Source: Ascoidea rubescens DSM 1968
Taxonomy: Eukaryota; Ascomycota; Saccharomycetes; Ascoideales; Ascoideaceae
Direction of reading: 5' to 3'
Length of the DNA stretch: 64,000 bases
Assembly: GCF_001661345.1 (NCBI RefSeq)
Contig: NW_017962916.1
Span: forward strand, 728,461 to 792,460
Made by a program: the position numbers and the translations under genes. The notes under the pieces are model-generated. The model saw only the letters and a program-made list of their open reading frames with translations, ran no database searches and was not told the origin of the DNA. Below, piece after piece: positions 18,980-28,192 of this stretch (position 1 is the stretch's first letter; each line of letters opens with the position of its first letter).

Positions 18980-21238
18980 TTAAGGAGAATAAGATGTGGT
19001 AATTGTGGGGTCGATGTTATCATTTAGTATATCCGAATTTAGTCTTTGCCTTTTTTTCGCTGGCTGGAAATATTCATTATTGTTTAAATCATGATCAAGC
19101 TGTTGATTTGAGTTTTGATTTGAGTTTTGATTTAAGTTTTGATTTAAGTTTTGGTTCTGATTTTGGTTCTGATTTGGGTTTTGGTTTTGATTTTGGTTTT
19201 GATTTTGGTTTTGATTTTGATTTTGGTTTTGATTTTGGTTTTGATTTTGGTTTTGGTTTTGATTTTGATTTTGGCTTTGATCTTGATCTTGATCTTGAAT
19301 CAGACCTAAGCTATTATCGTGAGTATGGTTATGGTCATGGTTATTATCAGTTTCATCGTTATTAATAGTACCATGATGGTTATCTCTCACATAAGATTGA
19401 CCTAAAGAAGATTCAATAATATTGTCGATATTATAGTTATTATTTGTATTTATGTTGTTGTTTAGGGATTGAGAAGCAGCGCTAACAACTGCAGCCAAAG
19501 CATTTGTATCATCGGGATCAAAATTCTGTAGGGCGTTAGATATTATACTATAAGTTTGGTTTGAGTTATTTGTATTTGTATTTGTATTTGTATTTGGACT
19601 TGGAGAAGATAAGTTTTGGCTTCTATTATTTAGAACATTACGATTATCATAAGTGATTTTGTTATTAGAGTTGTTTTTGTTAATATTGTTGTTATTGTTA
19701 TTTGAATTAGAAATTGAGTTTGAATTGTTATTAGTTGAATTGATATTGTTGGATTTTAAATTAATATCAATATTGATTTTATCGTTGGTATTAGATTTAT
19801 TATTATCGGTTGTAATAGTAGTTGTGGCGGTAGCTGAAGTAGGTGTGGAAGTAGAAGTATTGGAATTGTTTTTATGAATTTTAGAAGTATTTGTGTGAAG
19901 ACAAGGCATTTGAGTTGGAAGACTTTGAATTAAGCTTCTACTTGGCTGGAATTGAATTTGAAGTTGAGGAATATGATTATCATTGGTTTGATTATTTTTG
20001 TTTTTATTAATGGTGTTAATTGCGTTAATGGCATTAATGTTATTATTAACGTTATTAATATTATTGTTATTAATATTATTGTTGTTAACATTATTAATAT
20101 TGTTATGGTTATGGTTATTATGATTGAGATTGAGATTGAGATTACCATTAATACTGTTAATACTGTTGATACTGTTAATTTGATTGATATTGATATGATT
20201 ATCATTCATATTAGGATTAATATTAGTGGTACGGTTATAATTTGAATTATTTGAGGTGGATATTGGAAGAGTGTTATCTCTACATTGTCTACAATTTTTA
20301 ATGACCTGAGCAACAGTGTCTTTTATTCTTGTCCAGTGATATCTTTCAGCTATAGCAGCGGTTGTTTTGTTGATTCCGCCATGGTTTATCATATGAACTT
20401 CAGTGCAGATTTTTATTTGTCTTGATGGGTCACTGATGACTTCTTTGTTTTTTAGCATTAGTTTGCCATTGAGTAGTTTGTAGTGAGCAGCGCTGCTTCT
20501 CAATCTTGATTTCTCCTGGCGATCAGCCATTGGAGGATATTTGCCAGTCTCCAAGTAGAATTTTATTTTGTCGAATCTGTAGGAACCGCTGTTGATGGTG
20601 GAATCGTTGTGGTTTAGAATTGGAGCCAATTCTCTCCCGTAAATGATAGCATCTATTGCGTTGTCATGGCCTTTGAGGATTCCAGCAGACTTGATTTTGC
20701 CGATTTTCTTGAAATTGAAGGAATCAAAGATGTGTTTGGCGGAGTAGTTGATGTCGAATACCAAATTGAAGATGGAATAAGAGTAGCCTAGGTGAGGAGC
20801 CCAGTTGAGGTAGGTCTGGGTAAGGATTTTGCCAATTCCTCTGTTTCGAATGCCAGCGTTGACCAAAAAGCCGCCAGAGCAGATGTGGGAGCATCGTCCT
20901 GGGTAGTTGGGCTTGATGTAAAAGGTGCCTAGGCATTCCTTCTCCCACTGTTTCGACTGTTGGATATAGGGATCGGAGCCCAAGAGCATCACAGCAGCAA
21001 AGGAGCCAAACCAGTAGGTCTTGAAGAGCTCGATTTCCAAGGTGTCGAAGAAGGGATAGGTCTCGCCTCTTTCGATCTCAGCGTTGAACTCGTCACAGAG
21101 AAAGGCCAACAACCCAGGAGGAAGGTCCTCAAAGCTCTCGATAGGGTAGATGGTGGCGCTGGTCTGGTCGTCCTTGAGAAGCACAGTGATGGGGGAGACG
21201 TTGAGCTGGTTGTACTCTGCCAATATGTTCTGGTTCAT
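18980..21238 (-). CDS. SPT10: Histone-gene activator Spt10: GNAT domain plus integrase-like HHCC zinc finger
   Basis: 752 residues from the ATG at 21238; the longer open frame upstream is GC-rich promoter sequence. A GNAT acetyltransferase fold spans about 20-205, with the acetyl-CoA loop NRGIGK near 132-137. Next comes KFYLETGKYPPMADRQEKSR and an HHCC finger with His282, His286, Cys316 and Cys319, the retroviral-integrase-like finger by which Spt10 binds histone-gene upstream elements. This order is specific to Spt10. The remainder is low complexity: N/I/H repeats, then a long alternating Gln-Asn tract, ending in QPAKKRQRLN, a probable nuclear signal. In yeast Spt10 activates core histone genes and H3 K56-linked chromatin. 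It is divergent from RPB8. Confidence 0.94.
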   Translation of the reverse strand: MNQNILAEYNQLNVSPITVLLKDDQTSATIYPIESFEDLPPGLLAFLCDEFNAEIERGETYPFFDTLEIELFKTYWFGSFAAVMLLGSDPYIQQSKQWEKECLGTFYIKPNYPGRCSHICSGGFLVNAGIRNRGIGKILTQTYLNWAPHLGYSYSIFNLVFDINYSAKHIFDSFNFKKIGKIKSAGILKGHDNAIDAIIYGRELAPILNHNDSTINSGSYRFDKIKFYLETGKYPPMADRQEKSRLRSSAAHYKLLNGKLMLKNKEVISDPSRQIKICTEVHMINHGGINKTTAAIAERYHWTRIKDTVAQVIKNCRQCRDNTLPISTSNNSNYNRTTNINPNMNDNHININQINSINSINSINGNLNLNLNHNNHNHNNINNVNNNNINNNNINNVNNNINAINAINTINKNKNNQTNDNHIPQLQIQFQPSRSLIQSLPTQMPCLHTNTSKIHKNNSNTSTSTPTSATATTTITTDNNKSNTNDKINIDINLKSNNINSTNNNSNSISNSNNNNNNINKNNSNNKITYDNRNVLNNRSQNLSSPSPNTNTNTNTNNSNQTYSIISNALQNFDPDDTNALAAVVSAASQSLNNNINTNNNYNIDNIIESSLGQSYVRDNHHGTINNDETDNNHDHNHTHDNSLGLIQDQDQDQSQNQNQNQNQNQNQNQNQNQNQNQNQNQNQNQNPNQNQNQNQNLNQNLNQNSNQNSNQQLDHDLNNNEYFQPAKKRQRLNSDILNDNIDPTITTSYSP
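19110..19300 (-). repeat. SPT10: Gln-Asn dipeptide tract in Spt10
   Basis: A hexanucleotide-like repeat (CAAAAT on the coding strand) encodes a long alternating Gln-Asn run, with flanking QD, QL and QS variants. Protein context is the unstructured tail. Such Q/N tracts are prion-like and length-variable. Confidence 0.85.
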
Positions 21239-21420
21239 CTGTGGAGGTGGTTGTGGTGAAGAAGGAGGAGGAGGAGGAAGAGAAGCGCAGCCTTGAGCGG
21301 TTGAGGCCGTGCCGCGGGGCGACGCCGCACGGACGGACCGGTGGTGCTTGTGCTGTTTTTGGTGGTGGTGCTTCTTCTGCTTCTCCTGCTTCCCCTTCGG
21401 CCTGAGCGAAACACCAGAAG
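21239..21420. promoter_or_regulatory. GC-rich divergent promoter SPT10 - RPB8
   Basis: Only 182 bases separate the two start codons. The sequence is G/C-rich, with GAGGAGGAGG and GGTGGTGG repeats; the flanking 5' coding regions are GC-rich too. Confidence 0.6.
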
Positions 21421-21873
21421 ATGTCCAATACCTTGTTCGACGACAGATTCGTAGTGGAGTCCACAGACTCGGCACGCTACGACAGGATCACCAGAATCGT
21501 CGCCTCCTCCACGTCCTCCAAGGACATCAAGATCACCTTGGACATCAACTCAGAGATCTATCCTGTTGCTGACCACGACACCCTCACCATCACCTTGGCC
21601 TCCTCCTTGACCGAAGATCCTGCTGACGACTTTGCCAACGTTGGCTGGAGACCCCATGCTGCTGAGTCTGCCAGATCCTTGGCCGACGACTACGAGTATG
21701 TCATGTATGGCACCATCTATAAGTTCGACGAGTCTGTCTCCACCAACGAGTCCATTGAAAACAGCATCAAAGTCTATGCTTCCTTTGGTGGTTTGCTTAT
21801 GTGCTTGGAAGGAACCTACAGAAACTTGTCTTCTTTGAAACAGTCCCACGTCTACATCTTGATCCGTAAATGA
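21421..21873 (+). CDS. RPB8: RNA polymerase I/II/III shared subunit Rpb8 (ABC14.5)
   Basis: 150 residues, the usual family length. The start MSNTLFDDRF and the motifs KITLDINSEIYPV, SLADDYEYVMYGTIYKF and FGGLLMCLEGTYRNL match yeast Rpb8 throughout. It is an OB-fold subunit common to the three nuclear RNA polymerases and binds the largest subunit. Codon use is GC-rich compared with the window average, in keeping with its position inside a GC island. No intron is needed. Confidence 0.97.
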   Translation: MSNTLFDDRFVVESTDSARYDRITRIVASSTSSKDIKITLDINSEIYPVADHDTLTITLASSLTEDPADDFANVGWRPHAAESARSLADDYEYVMYGTIYKFDESVSTNESIENSIKVYASFGGLLMCLEGTYRNLSSLKQSHVYILIRK

Positions 21874-22100
21874 TTTACTGTTTTACTGCCATTGATTGAA
21901 ATATCATACAATATGGCATAGTATAGCATGGTATATAGTATAGTAAAGTATATGACAATATATGGATGGGGTTACAATTTACTTCTCTCAATCGTTTCTA
22001 CATTTTTTCATTCATTTAATTCAATGAACTATTTATTGTATTTTTATTTAATTGAACACAAAAGAGTGAAAAAAATGAAAAAAAAAAAAAAAAAAAAGAN

Positions 22101-22232
22101 AATAAAAATGACTAAAAATTGAATAAGTAAATTAATTCCGGAGGGCTAGCCCTCTGGAATTTAATCTTATAAATAAAGTGAATGAGATTTTTCAAACTAC
22201 CAAAAAAGACTAACAATAAACAAAAAAAAAAC

Positions 22233-22263
<31 letters not shown>

Positions 22264-22407
22264 TAAAATTTTTGAAATAAAAATGACTAAAAATTGAATA
22301 AGTAAATTAATAACTTCATTAAAACAGTTTAAATGTATATGTAATAAATAAAGTGAATGAGATTTTTCAAACTACCAAAAAAGACTAACAATAAACAAAA
22401 AAAAAAC
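22101..22407. repeat. Tandem 175-bp duplication with unlike cores
   Basis: The left flank AATAAAAATGACTAAAAATT... occurs at 22101 and again at 22276. The right flank AAATAAAGTGAATGAGATTT... occurs at 22171 and again at 22346. Both offsets are exactly 175. The 34-base cores (22137-22170 and 22312-22345) differ completely. Copy 1 starts immediately after the N. Confidence 0.8.
22134..22161. repeat. 28-bp near-perfect palindrome centred on GCTAGC
   Basis: Arms of 14 bases with one mismatched pair; the centre reads AGGGCTAGCCCT. It is the only GC-rich patch in this A-rich spacer and is confined to copy 1 of the duplication. It could fold into a terminator-like hairpin in the 3' region of RPB8 or the GATA gene. 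Confidence 0.6.
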
Positions 22408-22812
22408 TAAAAAAAACAAATCAAAAACAAAAAAAACGAAAAAAACGAAAAAACAAAAAAATGAAAACAATAAACTTTTTTTATCTTTGCTTCATTTAAT
22501 TTTTATAACTTTTAGTATATTATTTATCTTTAACTCTTCAAAATGAATTGCAACCATTATAAAAAAAACCCTAATTTAATTATTTTAACAAAAAAAAAAA
22601 CTCATAAAAAAAACTTGTAAAAAAAACACCATAAATGAAGCAAAATTAGAAATTAAAATTAAAAACTTAACATTTAAACAATTAGTAAAAAAAGAATCAA
22701 ATAGAATTGAAATTAATACAACAAATTCTAAGAAACAAGAAAAATAAAAATTGTAATCAATGAAAATTAAAATAAAGATAAAAATCTTTAAAAATAATCT
22801 AATAATTAGATG

Positions 22813-25416
22813 TCATATTTCAAATTGTAGCCAATCAAAATCCTTAACATTAAACGCTCTCGATCCGCTTTTATTTTGGCTATTGTTATTTTCATTATCA
22901 TCTCTACTACTAACATTAGAGTTTTGATTGCTTTGAAAATTCATATTTGACTGATTTGAATTGTAATTATCATTGTTGTTATTATTATTATAGTTCATGT
23001 TAAGATTATTATTCATATTATTCATGTTCATTGATGCATGCATATTATTATCGGAATTAAAATTATGATTTGAATTTCTGTTTTGAAATTGGAATTGGTT
23101 AATGCCCATTTGAATATTATTATTGCCACTATTATTATTATCTTTAGTATCATTATTATTATTATTATTATTATTATTGCTATTACTATTATTATTATTG
23201 CTATTGAAATTCATATTTGATTCGCTCATGTTGCCTATACTATTATTCATTCTGTTTATATCTGAATTACTATTATAATTGAAATTATTCATATTACTGT
23301 CTACACTATTAACGGTAGCCATATTGATTTTATTCATTTGATTCTGACTTTGGTTCTGGCTTTGGCTTTGATTTTGAATTGTGAAATTAGAAGGTAAAGA
23401 GTTTGGATAAAAATTTTGGTTTGAATGAGATTGAGAATGGGAATGAGAAGGAAAAAAAGAAGGGGAAGCAATGTAAGCAGGGTTGTTGTTGATAGCTATT
23501 GAATTGGAAGGAGCGGAACCAACAGAAGTTTGGTTTTGGTTTAGGTTTTTAGAATTGAAGCTCTGGCTTTGAGAGTGGTAATGGTGTTGATTTTGGTAGT
23601 TATTGAATTGGTAACAAGAGTTTGATTTATTGATTTGGTTTAAAACAAGGCTGTTTCTTTTTCTTTTGTTTGCAAATTCAATATTGTTATTGTTATTATT
23701 ATTATTATTGTTATTATTATTATTGTTATTATTATTATTACTATTATTATTATTATTATTTAAATTTGCTAGATTATTAGCCGAAAGAGGTTTTGGTAAA
23801 ATTGGAACATTTTTAGATTTATTTGGGAAAATGTTATTATTATAGGGGAAATTTATACTATTTAAATCGTTATAATTGTTATTGAAATCGTTTGTTTGAT
23901 TGAAGAAGTTGTTTTGGTTATTTTGATTTGAAAAGTTATTTAGAGGGTTGATATTCATGTTGTTCATTGAATTCATACTGTTCATGTTGTTGATAGAGTT
24001 TATGGAATTGATTGAGTTCATGTTGTTCATGTTATTCATAGAATTGAGAGCATTTAGATTGTTATAGTTGTTATAATTGTTGTAGTTGTTGTAGTCATTT
24101 GGAGAAGAGTAGTAATTTTGTTGAAAGGAGAATTTTTTTGAGTTTAGTAGGTTTTTGTTTGATAGGTTTTGATTGTTTAGTAGGGTTCTCTTTGAGTTTC
24201 TCTTTTTAATGATATCAGTTTTAAGAGATAAGGGTCTCATTGTTCCATGTAGTTTTTGGAATAAGCCACAAGCATTGCAGAGAGTGTTGCCATTCGAGTC
24301 TCTTCTCCATAGAGGAGTTTTTGTGGTGTGGCAATTTGAACATTCAGTGATTTGTTTCTTTTTGTTTTGGTTTGAAGTGGAGGTTGTTGAGGCAGCAGGG
24401 GAAGAGGAGTTTGAGGAAGAATTTGAGGATGGGGTGTTTAGAAAGGAGGTGGAAGAGGTGGAAGATTTGATCAATTTGCTTGAGGATTGAGGGTTTGAAG
24501 TGGAAGTGGAGGTTGAATTGGAATGAGAGTTAGAATTAGAATTTGAATTTGAGTGAGAATGAGGATTTGAGTTGGAGTGGGAGTTTGGAATTAGAGAAGA
24601 GATTGAGGGAACTGATTTGAGAATGTTGTATAGGGATAAGAAATCATCTTTGTCAAAATCAAGAGCTTGATTTAATTTATCGTTATCGTTATCGTTAATG
24701 TTAATATTGTTGCTGTTGTTGTCGTCGTCGTCGTTTTTGTTGTTGTTGTTGTTGTTATTATTATTATTATTATTATTATTTGTTGTGGTGTCAGCGCTAG
24801 TGTTATTATCGGCGTTATAGATATAGTTATCAAAATTTGTTTGGAAATTTGTTTGGAAATTTGTTTGGAAATTGTTTTGTATGGTGTTTGAAGAGATTGA
24901 GGAGGGAGATACAGAAGATAAGAGGCTATCCTGAGAGTTCAAGGAGGTGGATAGAGATAGAGACAAGGTTGATGTGTTTTTTGGATTCTTGATGATGTTG
25001 TTAGTGTTTGTGTTAAGAGTGGGATTATTATTGTTATTTTGTATACTGTTATTGGTGCTAAAGGTGTTGATGTGAGATTTGAAAGATTTTCTTAGAGATC
25101 TGTTTTCAACCCTTGGTTTGTAGTTTAGTAGTTCTTTGGCATTGAAATAAACGTCCCAGATAGATGAACTGTCAATAGGGGAGTCCAGAGGAAAGTCCAT
25201 GAGGTTGTTGGTGGTGAAGATAGTGTTGGTGTTATCGATGGTGGTATTAGGGAGATCAGGGATGTTATTGTCTAGGTCTAGGTCTAGATCTAGATCGATC
25301 AGGAAAGCGTTATTTGAGGCGAATCTGATGGGAGAATTGTTTGCAGAAGAGCTGCTGTTGGGATTTTGCGAGTTGAAATGCGTAGACATTATGGATTGGT
25401 CATTTGGCGAAATCAT
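22813..25416 (-). CDS. GLN3/GAT1: GATA zinc-finger transcription factor, Gln3/Gat1 type
   Basis: 867 residues from the first ATG of the frame (25416); a second ATG nine codons later is also possible. The single GATA finger is Cys-X2-Cys-X17-Cys-X2-Cys ([20 protein letters not shown], then LCNACG), followed by [20 protein letters not shown], the extension typical of nitrogen-regulatory Gln3/Gat1. An N-terminal segment [22 protein letters not shown] matches the AreA-type conserved N-domain. VPILPKP and the terminal DWLQFEI also resemble Gln3. Long Asn, Asn-Ser and His-Ser repeats fill the rest. Such factors activate nitrogen-catabolite-repressed genes under TORC1 control. Gln3 and Gat1 cannot be separated with certainty. 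Two GATA-site arrays lie upstream. Confidence 0.9.
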   Translation of the reverse strand: MISPNDQSIMSTHFNSQNPNSSSSANNSPIRFASNNAFLIDLDLDLDLDNNIPDLPNTTIDNTNTIFTTNNLMDFPLDSPIDSSSIWDVYFNAKELLNYKPRVENRSLRKSFKSHINTFSTNNSIQNNNNNPTLNTNTNNIIKNPKNTSTLSLSLSTSLNSQDSLLSSVSPSSISSNTIQNNFQTNFQTNFQTNFDNYIYNADNNTSADTTTNNNNNNNNNNNNNNKNDDDDNNSNNININDNDNDKLNQALDFDKDDFLSLYNILKSVPSISSLIPNSHSNSNPHSHSNSNSNSNSHSNSTSTSTSNPQSSSKLIKSSTSSTSFLNTPSSNSSSNSSSPAASTTSTSNQNKKKQITECSNCHTTKTPLWRRDSNGNTLCNACGLFQKLHGTMRPLSLKTDIIKKRNSKRTLLNNQNLSNKNLLNSKKFSFQQNYYSSPNDYNNYNNYNNYNNLNALNSMNNMNNMNSINSINSINNMNSMNSMNNMNINPLNNFSNQNNQNNFFNQTNDFNNNYNDLNSINFPYNNNIFPNKSKNVPILPKPLSANNLANLNNNNNNSNNNNNNNNNNNNNNNNNNNIEFANKRKRNSLVLNQINKSNSCYQFNNYQNQHHYHSQSQSFNSKNLNQNQTSVGSAPSNSIAINNNPAYIASPSFFPSHSHSQSHSNQNFYPNSLPSNFTIQNQSQSQNQSQNQMNKINMATVNSVDSNMNNFNYNSNSDINRMNNSIGNMSESNMNFNSNNNNSNSNNNNNNNNNDTKDNNNSGNNNIQMGINQFQFQNRNSNHNFNSDNNMHASMNMNNMNNNLNMNYNNNNNNDNYNSNQSNMNFQSNQNSNVSSRDDNENNNSQNKSGSRAFNVKDFDWLQFEI

Positions 25417-25512
25417 TAAAGTTGGAGAAATGTGTAAGATATGGTTTGAGGTGATAAGGCTAGGGATTTGAGAACGAGAACAAGAATATATAAGGGTGAG
25501 GATGAGGATGAG

Positions 25513-25548
25513 GATAAGGATAAGGATAAGGATAAGGATAAGGATAAG
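25513..25548 (+). promoter_or_regulatory. Six tandem GATAAG sites upstream of the GATA factor
   Basis: Six perfect GATAAG copies with 6-bp period, preceded by GATGAG variants, lie 97-132 bases upstream of the start codon at 25416. Another GATAAG is at 25453-25458. GATAAG is the classic binding site of Gln3/Gat1-type proteins, so self-regulation is suggested. Confidence 0.6.
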
Positions 25549-27404
25549 GATACAACCTTGGGGTAAGTTGAACGTTGGAGCAGAGATTGGGGATGAAAGA
25601 AAGAAAGGAAGAAATAGCAGGGCTAGGAGTTGAGACGAAAGAGAGTTGAAGGCCAGCAAGAAAAAGAAAGGATTGAATGAATTATATATATATATATGAG
25701 GGATTGGTGGACAATGGAGCAAGAGGATGCTGGATATTTAACTCATTAACAAAAAATTTTGCTCCATCTAATTTCATGGAAAGTTAATAATTTTCAAATA
25801 CAGAAAATCAGAAATTTAGAAATTAAAAAAGAGAAAAAACAAAAAAACTAAATAGCATTACAAAATCACAAACCCACTAATTCTCAAATCACTAATTCAC
25901 GAAGCAACTGTTCACAAATCCTCTTTTTCCAAGTGCTCAAAGAACGAGCCCTGCGCTGCGCGAAATGCCCGCACCCACCGATTCTGCGCGCCCGCGAGAC
26001 CAACTGTGTGGGCGTTCTTCCCCGCTTGCACTGGTCGTAGTTAGCCAAATACCGCTCGCGTGGACTGTCTCTCGCAGCACGCGGTTTTCAGAAACGGGAC
26101 CCGATGGTCGCGGCGCACCGGGAAAAGCAGCGGACGTCTTCCGGGGTTTCTAGAAGCGTGCGCTCTGCGGCGCTCTCCTGCGTGCGGACGCTGACAGACG
26201 CGGTATACTGGCCCTGGACTGATTACCCAAGTAGGCCTGTTGGGCTAATTAAGTTAGTAATAGGAATTAGTCTCTTTTTTCTTAGTGCTAGTGGAAACTG
26301 GAGAGAAAAAAAATTTTATTGATCATTGTATTCCACTGAAATTTCATGAAAAATTTTTCTTTTCTGGTTTTAGACTGCAAAATTTTCTTCTTTTTTTCAT
26401 CCTTTTGCTCTTTTTTTGTTCTATGAAAATTTTTCATCGTCTTCCTTTTTGTCTCTTACGTTTTACTTTGAGTTTTTCTTTTGTCGTGCAATTTATTCTT
26501 GAGCTAAAATAAAAATTAGTGTATTATTTACTCAATTATATGTAAAAAATTTTTTTTACTTTATTAATTATTTTTCTTGTTTTTTTTCACCTAATAGAAT
26601 TTTTTGACAACTTTCTTTTGCAACAACCAATTGACCAGTCATATTTATTCATTTTATAATCTTACAACATTTTCAATTGTTTTGCAATTGAATTAAATTT
26701 TACTGGATGTCTTTTTTCAATAATTCTATTAATACTCGTATTAATATTATTTCTTAAGTTTCAAATAAAATGTAGTTCACCACTTACAAATGTAATCATC
26801 ACATTATTTGCATATTACAATTTGGATTTAACTCATGTCATTTAATTGACATATAATAGATATATTGTTTAAAGCATTACAAATAGAGTGGCACTACTAA
26901 TGGTATACTCACATAATACTATTGCTAGTATATAATTATGGTATACGATCACTAGCACACTATTAGTGAATCTATTAACTTATTTAGTCCATTGACTCTT
27001 GTTTAACGTCTCTTTCTTTGCACCTTTTTTGGTTATTCTTTACAATTTATGTATAAAGATCAAGTTGACTTCATTCAGCTTATTTCATTATTTTGTTGTT
27101 TTATTATTTCATGTTATTCAACTTATCACTTATTATTTGTGACAATTTAAATAATAAATTATTCAAAATATTCACTTTGCAACTTAACTAAAATTTTCCT
27201 GTTTTTTTTTACCTGTTTTTTTTTTTTCTATGTTTATTTTTCGTGATTTTTTAAATTCTCGAATAATTTACCTCTTTTTACCTTTTTATCCTTTAAACAT
27301 TATGGTTTATCTCAGCATTCGATTATTATCCAAAATAGATCAATATTAACTGCATCTCAATTTTCTTTTTTTTATCCAATATATCATCTCGTTTATATTA
27401 TCAC

Positions 27405-27516
27405 ATTATCATATTTACATTATCATATTTACATTATCATATTTATATTATCATATTTATATTATCGTATTTATATTATCGTATTTATATTATCGTATTT
27501 ATATTATCGTATTAAT
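27405..27516 (-). repeat. 14-bp tandem array, each unit holding a GATAA site
   Basis: ATTATC starts at 27405, 27419, 27433, 27447, 27461, 27475, 27489 and 27503, an exact 14-base period, with a ninth at 27397. On the minus strand each unit reads (T/C)GATAA and so fits HGATAR. The unit is otherwise A/T only. Confidence 0.8.
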
Positions 27517-28192
27517 TTATACATTTCACTTCTATTACTCTCCTTTATCACTCTTCCCTTTTTTTTGGATAAATTTGACGTAATCTCTCTCTTGAATGCC
27601 ATTTTTAGTTTTCTAATCCACATTTCCTTCCCAAAATAATACATGAAATGAAAAAAAAACCGTTTTCCTTCTATTTGTCTTGCGTCTGGTGTCTTGAACT
27701 TGTCTTTCCCACAAAACAACGGTTCATCCTCATGGACAAACGCGGATATCCTCAATTCCGGTTTGTCTCGAGTCTCCATTCTCAACCCTATGACCTCACA
27801 TCAACCATACCAATGGATACTAACTTTTCATCAAACTAAACCTACACGGATTAGATCAGATGACCTATACCCCTCCTCCTCTTAGCGACAACGACCACAC
27901 TTTAGCGATCACCGTTCCGTAGCAAACAGCAAATCTCCCGGCACAAACCCCCTGCTTCCGTATTTCGTACGCTTTAATTCCGAAATACCTCTTGCTCTCT
28001 CACACTCTCACACCTACTGTGCTACTTAGTACTTAGTAGCACCATTTCAGTGCTGATACCCAAGCCATTTTTAATAGGAGGTCAATTACTGCCATTTAAT
28101 CCACTGTCTTTTCACCTTTTTTTTTGTTTTGTTTTTCCCATATCTTCCAAGTGTCCTTCTACTTATCATTCTACGCTACACTGAATCAAAAA

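Larger units (their letters stand above)
21874..22812. other. Low-complexity convergent intergenic region with N
   Basis: Very A-rich DNA between convergent genes, with three long A-runs (about 22070-22098, 22228-22261, 22400-22460). It has one undetermined base at 22100, a palindrome at 22134-22161 and a 175-base-offset duplication. No gene seen. Confidence 0.6.
25417..28192. promoter_or_regulatory. 2.8-kb divergent intergenic region, GATA factor - RVS167
   Basis: The largest gene-free stretch. From left to right: GATAAG hexamer array; a TATATATA run (25682-25698); a GC-rich patch (25930-26230; 38 of 60 bases at 25981-26040 are G or C by my count); strongly AT-rich DNA (7 of 60 at 26521-26580); a 14-bp tandem array with TTATC; and a T-rich RVS167 promoter. 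No RNA gene was recognised. The few short frames are not convincing genes. Confidence 0.55.

Noticed and set aside
19003-20245. Plus-strand frames rich in Phe/Asp, Ile/Val and Leu opposite SPT10
   Set aside because: Antisense shadows of the Asn and Gln repeats of SPT10.
21239-21475. 79-residue N-terminal extension of Spt10
   Set aside because: It overlaps the RPB8 start region and is a GC-rich low-complexity frame; Spt10 homology begins just after the ATG at 21238.
25965-26322. Short plus-strand frames in the GC-rich patch
   Set aside because: GC-rich DNA has few stop codons by chance; composition is Arg/Pro/Ala-rich without domain pattern.
26240-27700. Possible centromere or structural RNA gene in the 1.4-kb AT-rich stretch
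   Set aside because: No centromere-element pattern, Sm site with stem, or known RNA core sequence could be identified; AT richness alone is not evidence.
27504-27779. Minus-strand frame of about 91 codons
   Set aside because: Composition is fairly protein-like, but it runs into the 14-bp tandem array and I recognise no family; insufficient support.
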